A stretch of DNA of 16,130 nt from Tetmemena sp. SeJ-2015 (lineage: Eukaryota; Ciliophora; Spirotrichea; Sporadotrichida; Oxytrichidae), in contig JAJKFJ010024298.1 in assembly GCA_027382625.1 (NCBI GenBank), positions 1 to 16,130 on the forward strand. Direction: 5' to 3'. The notes beneath the pieces are model-generated. The model worked only from the letters and a program-made list of their open reading frames with translations, was not told the origin of the DNA and ran no database searches. The position numbers and the translations under genes were made by a program. Below, in pieces: positions 15,970-16,130 of this stretch (its first letter is position 1; each line of letters starts with the position of its first letter).

Positions 15970-16130
15970 TTTGAAATTGAGGTAGTCATAATATATATTT
16001 ATCTATAATTAGTATTAATTTAATGGAGCCACCACATATAAAAAGGAGCTCCATCTTCACAACTTGCACCTGATTCGCTTAGTTCTCTAGCTCTATCTAT
16101 TTCAGCTTGTCATCCTATAGGATCTCACTA
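15970..16130. other. AT-rich end of the window
   Basis: A GC-richer patch from about 16025 to the end could be the edge of another coding segment, but the window stops before it can be judged. Confidence 0.3.

Noticed and set aside
1..16130. CRISPR arrays, rRNA genes, bacterial operons or ribosome binding sites
   Set aside because: No regularly spaced repeats, no rRNA-like sequence and no bacterial gene organisation; the code usage and IES structure are ciliate.

Overview
The window reads as germline (micronuclear) DNA of a spirotrich ciliate of the Oxytricha/Stylonychia kind. Seen directly: about 70-75% AT, almost no long open frame under the standard code, but long frames appear once TAA and TAG are read as Gln and only TGA stops. 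A Tc1/mariner transposase has six or more in-frame TAA/TAG codons, and its neighbour has the sequence and convergent layout I associate with the 22-kDa gene of TBE (telomere-bearing element) transposons. Protein-like islands are separated by AT-rich stretches bounded by short direct repeats. At several of these, removing one repeat plus the insert restores the reading frame, as expected for internal eliminated sequences (IESs) with pointer repeats between macronuclear-destined segments (MDSs).

Layout. 1-2129: AT-rich, with only tiny coding hints and a GGA microsatellite. 2130-2420: a minus-strand coding-like island. 2453-3517: a 1,065-bp element with 34-bp perfect terminal inverted repeats (about 100 bp including a diverged part) and a 197-codon open frame. 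4035-4766: 5' part of an IES-interrupted minus-strand gene. 5449-about 11400: a plus-strand, IES-rich gene for a probable secreted or surface protein: signal peptide, Cys-containing N-terminus, cadherin-like (CADG/He_PIG-like) segments and a Thr-rich stalk. Two copies of a short tRNA-like retroposon (9551-9710 and 11110-11227) lie in or at the end of this locus, each between its own 13-bp target-site duplication. 11842-13880: convergent TBE 22-kDa gene and 42-kDa-class DDE transposase, both damaged; the 22-kDa gene also carries a 119-bp IES-like insertion between 14-bp direct repeats. 13950-15970: broken plus-strand coding-like segments without a recognised family.

The two host genes are divergent around an AT-rich spacer at 4767-5448. 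Exact MDS borders are provisional wherever only short repeats or open frames support them. Most islands are open in more than one frame, because a single stop codon leaves long frames by chance, so the strongest calls are those with both a pointer repeat and frame restoration.
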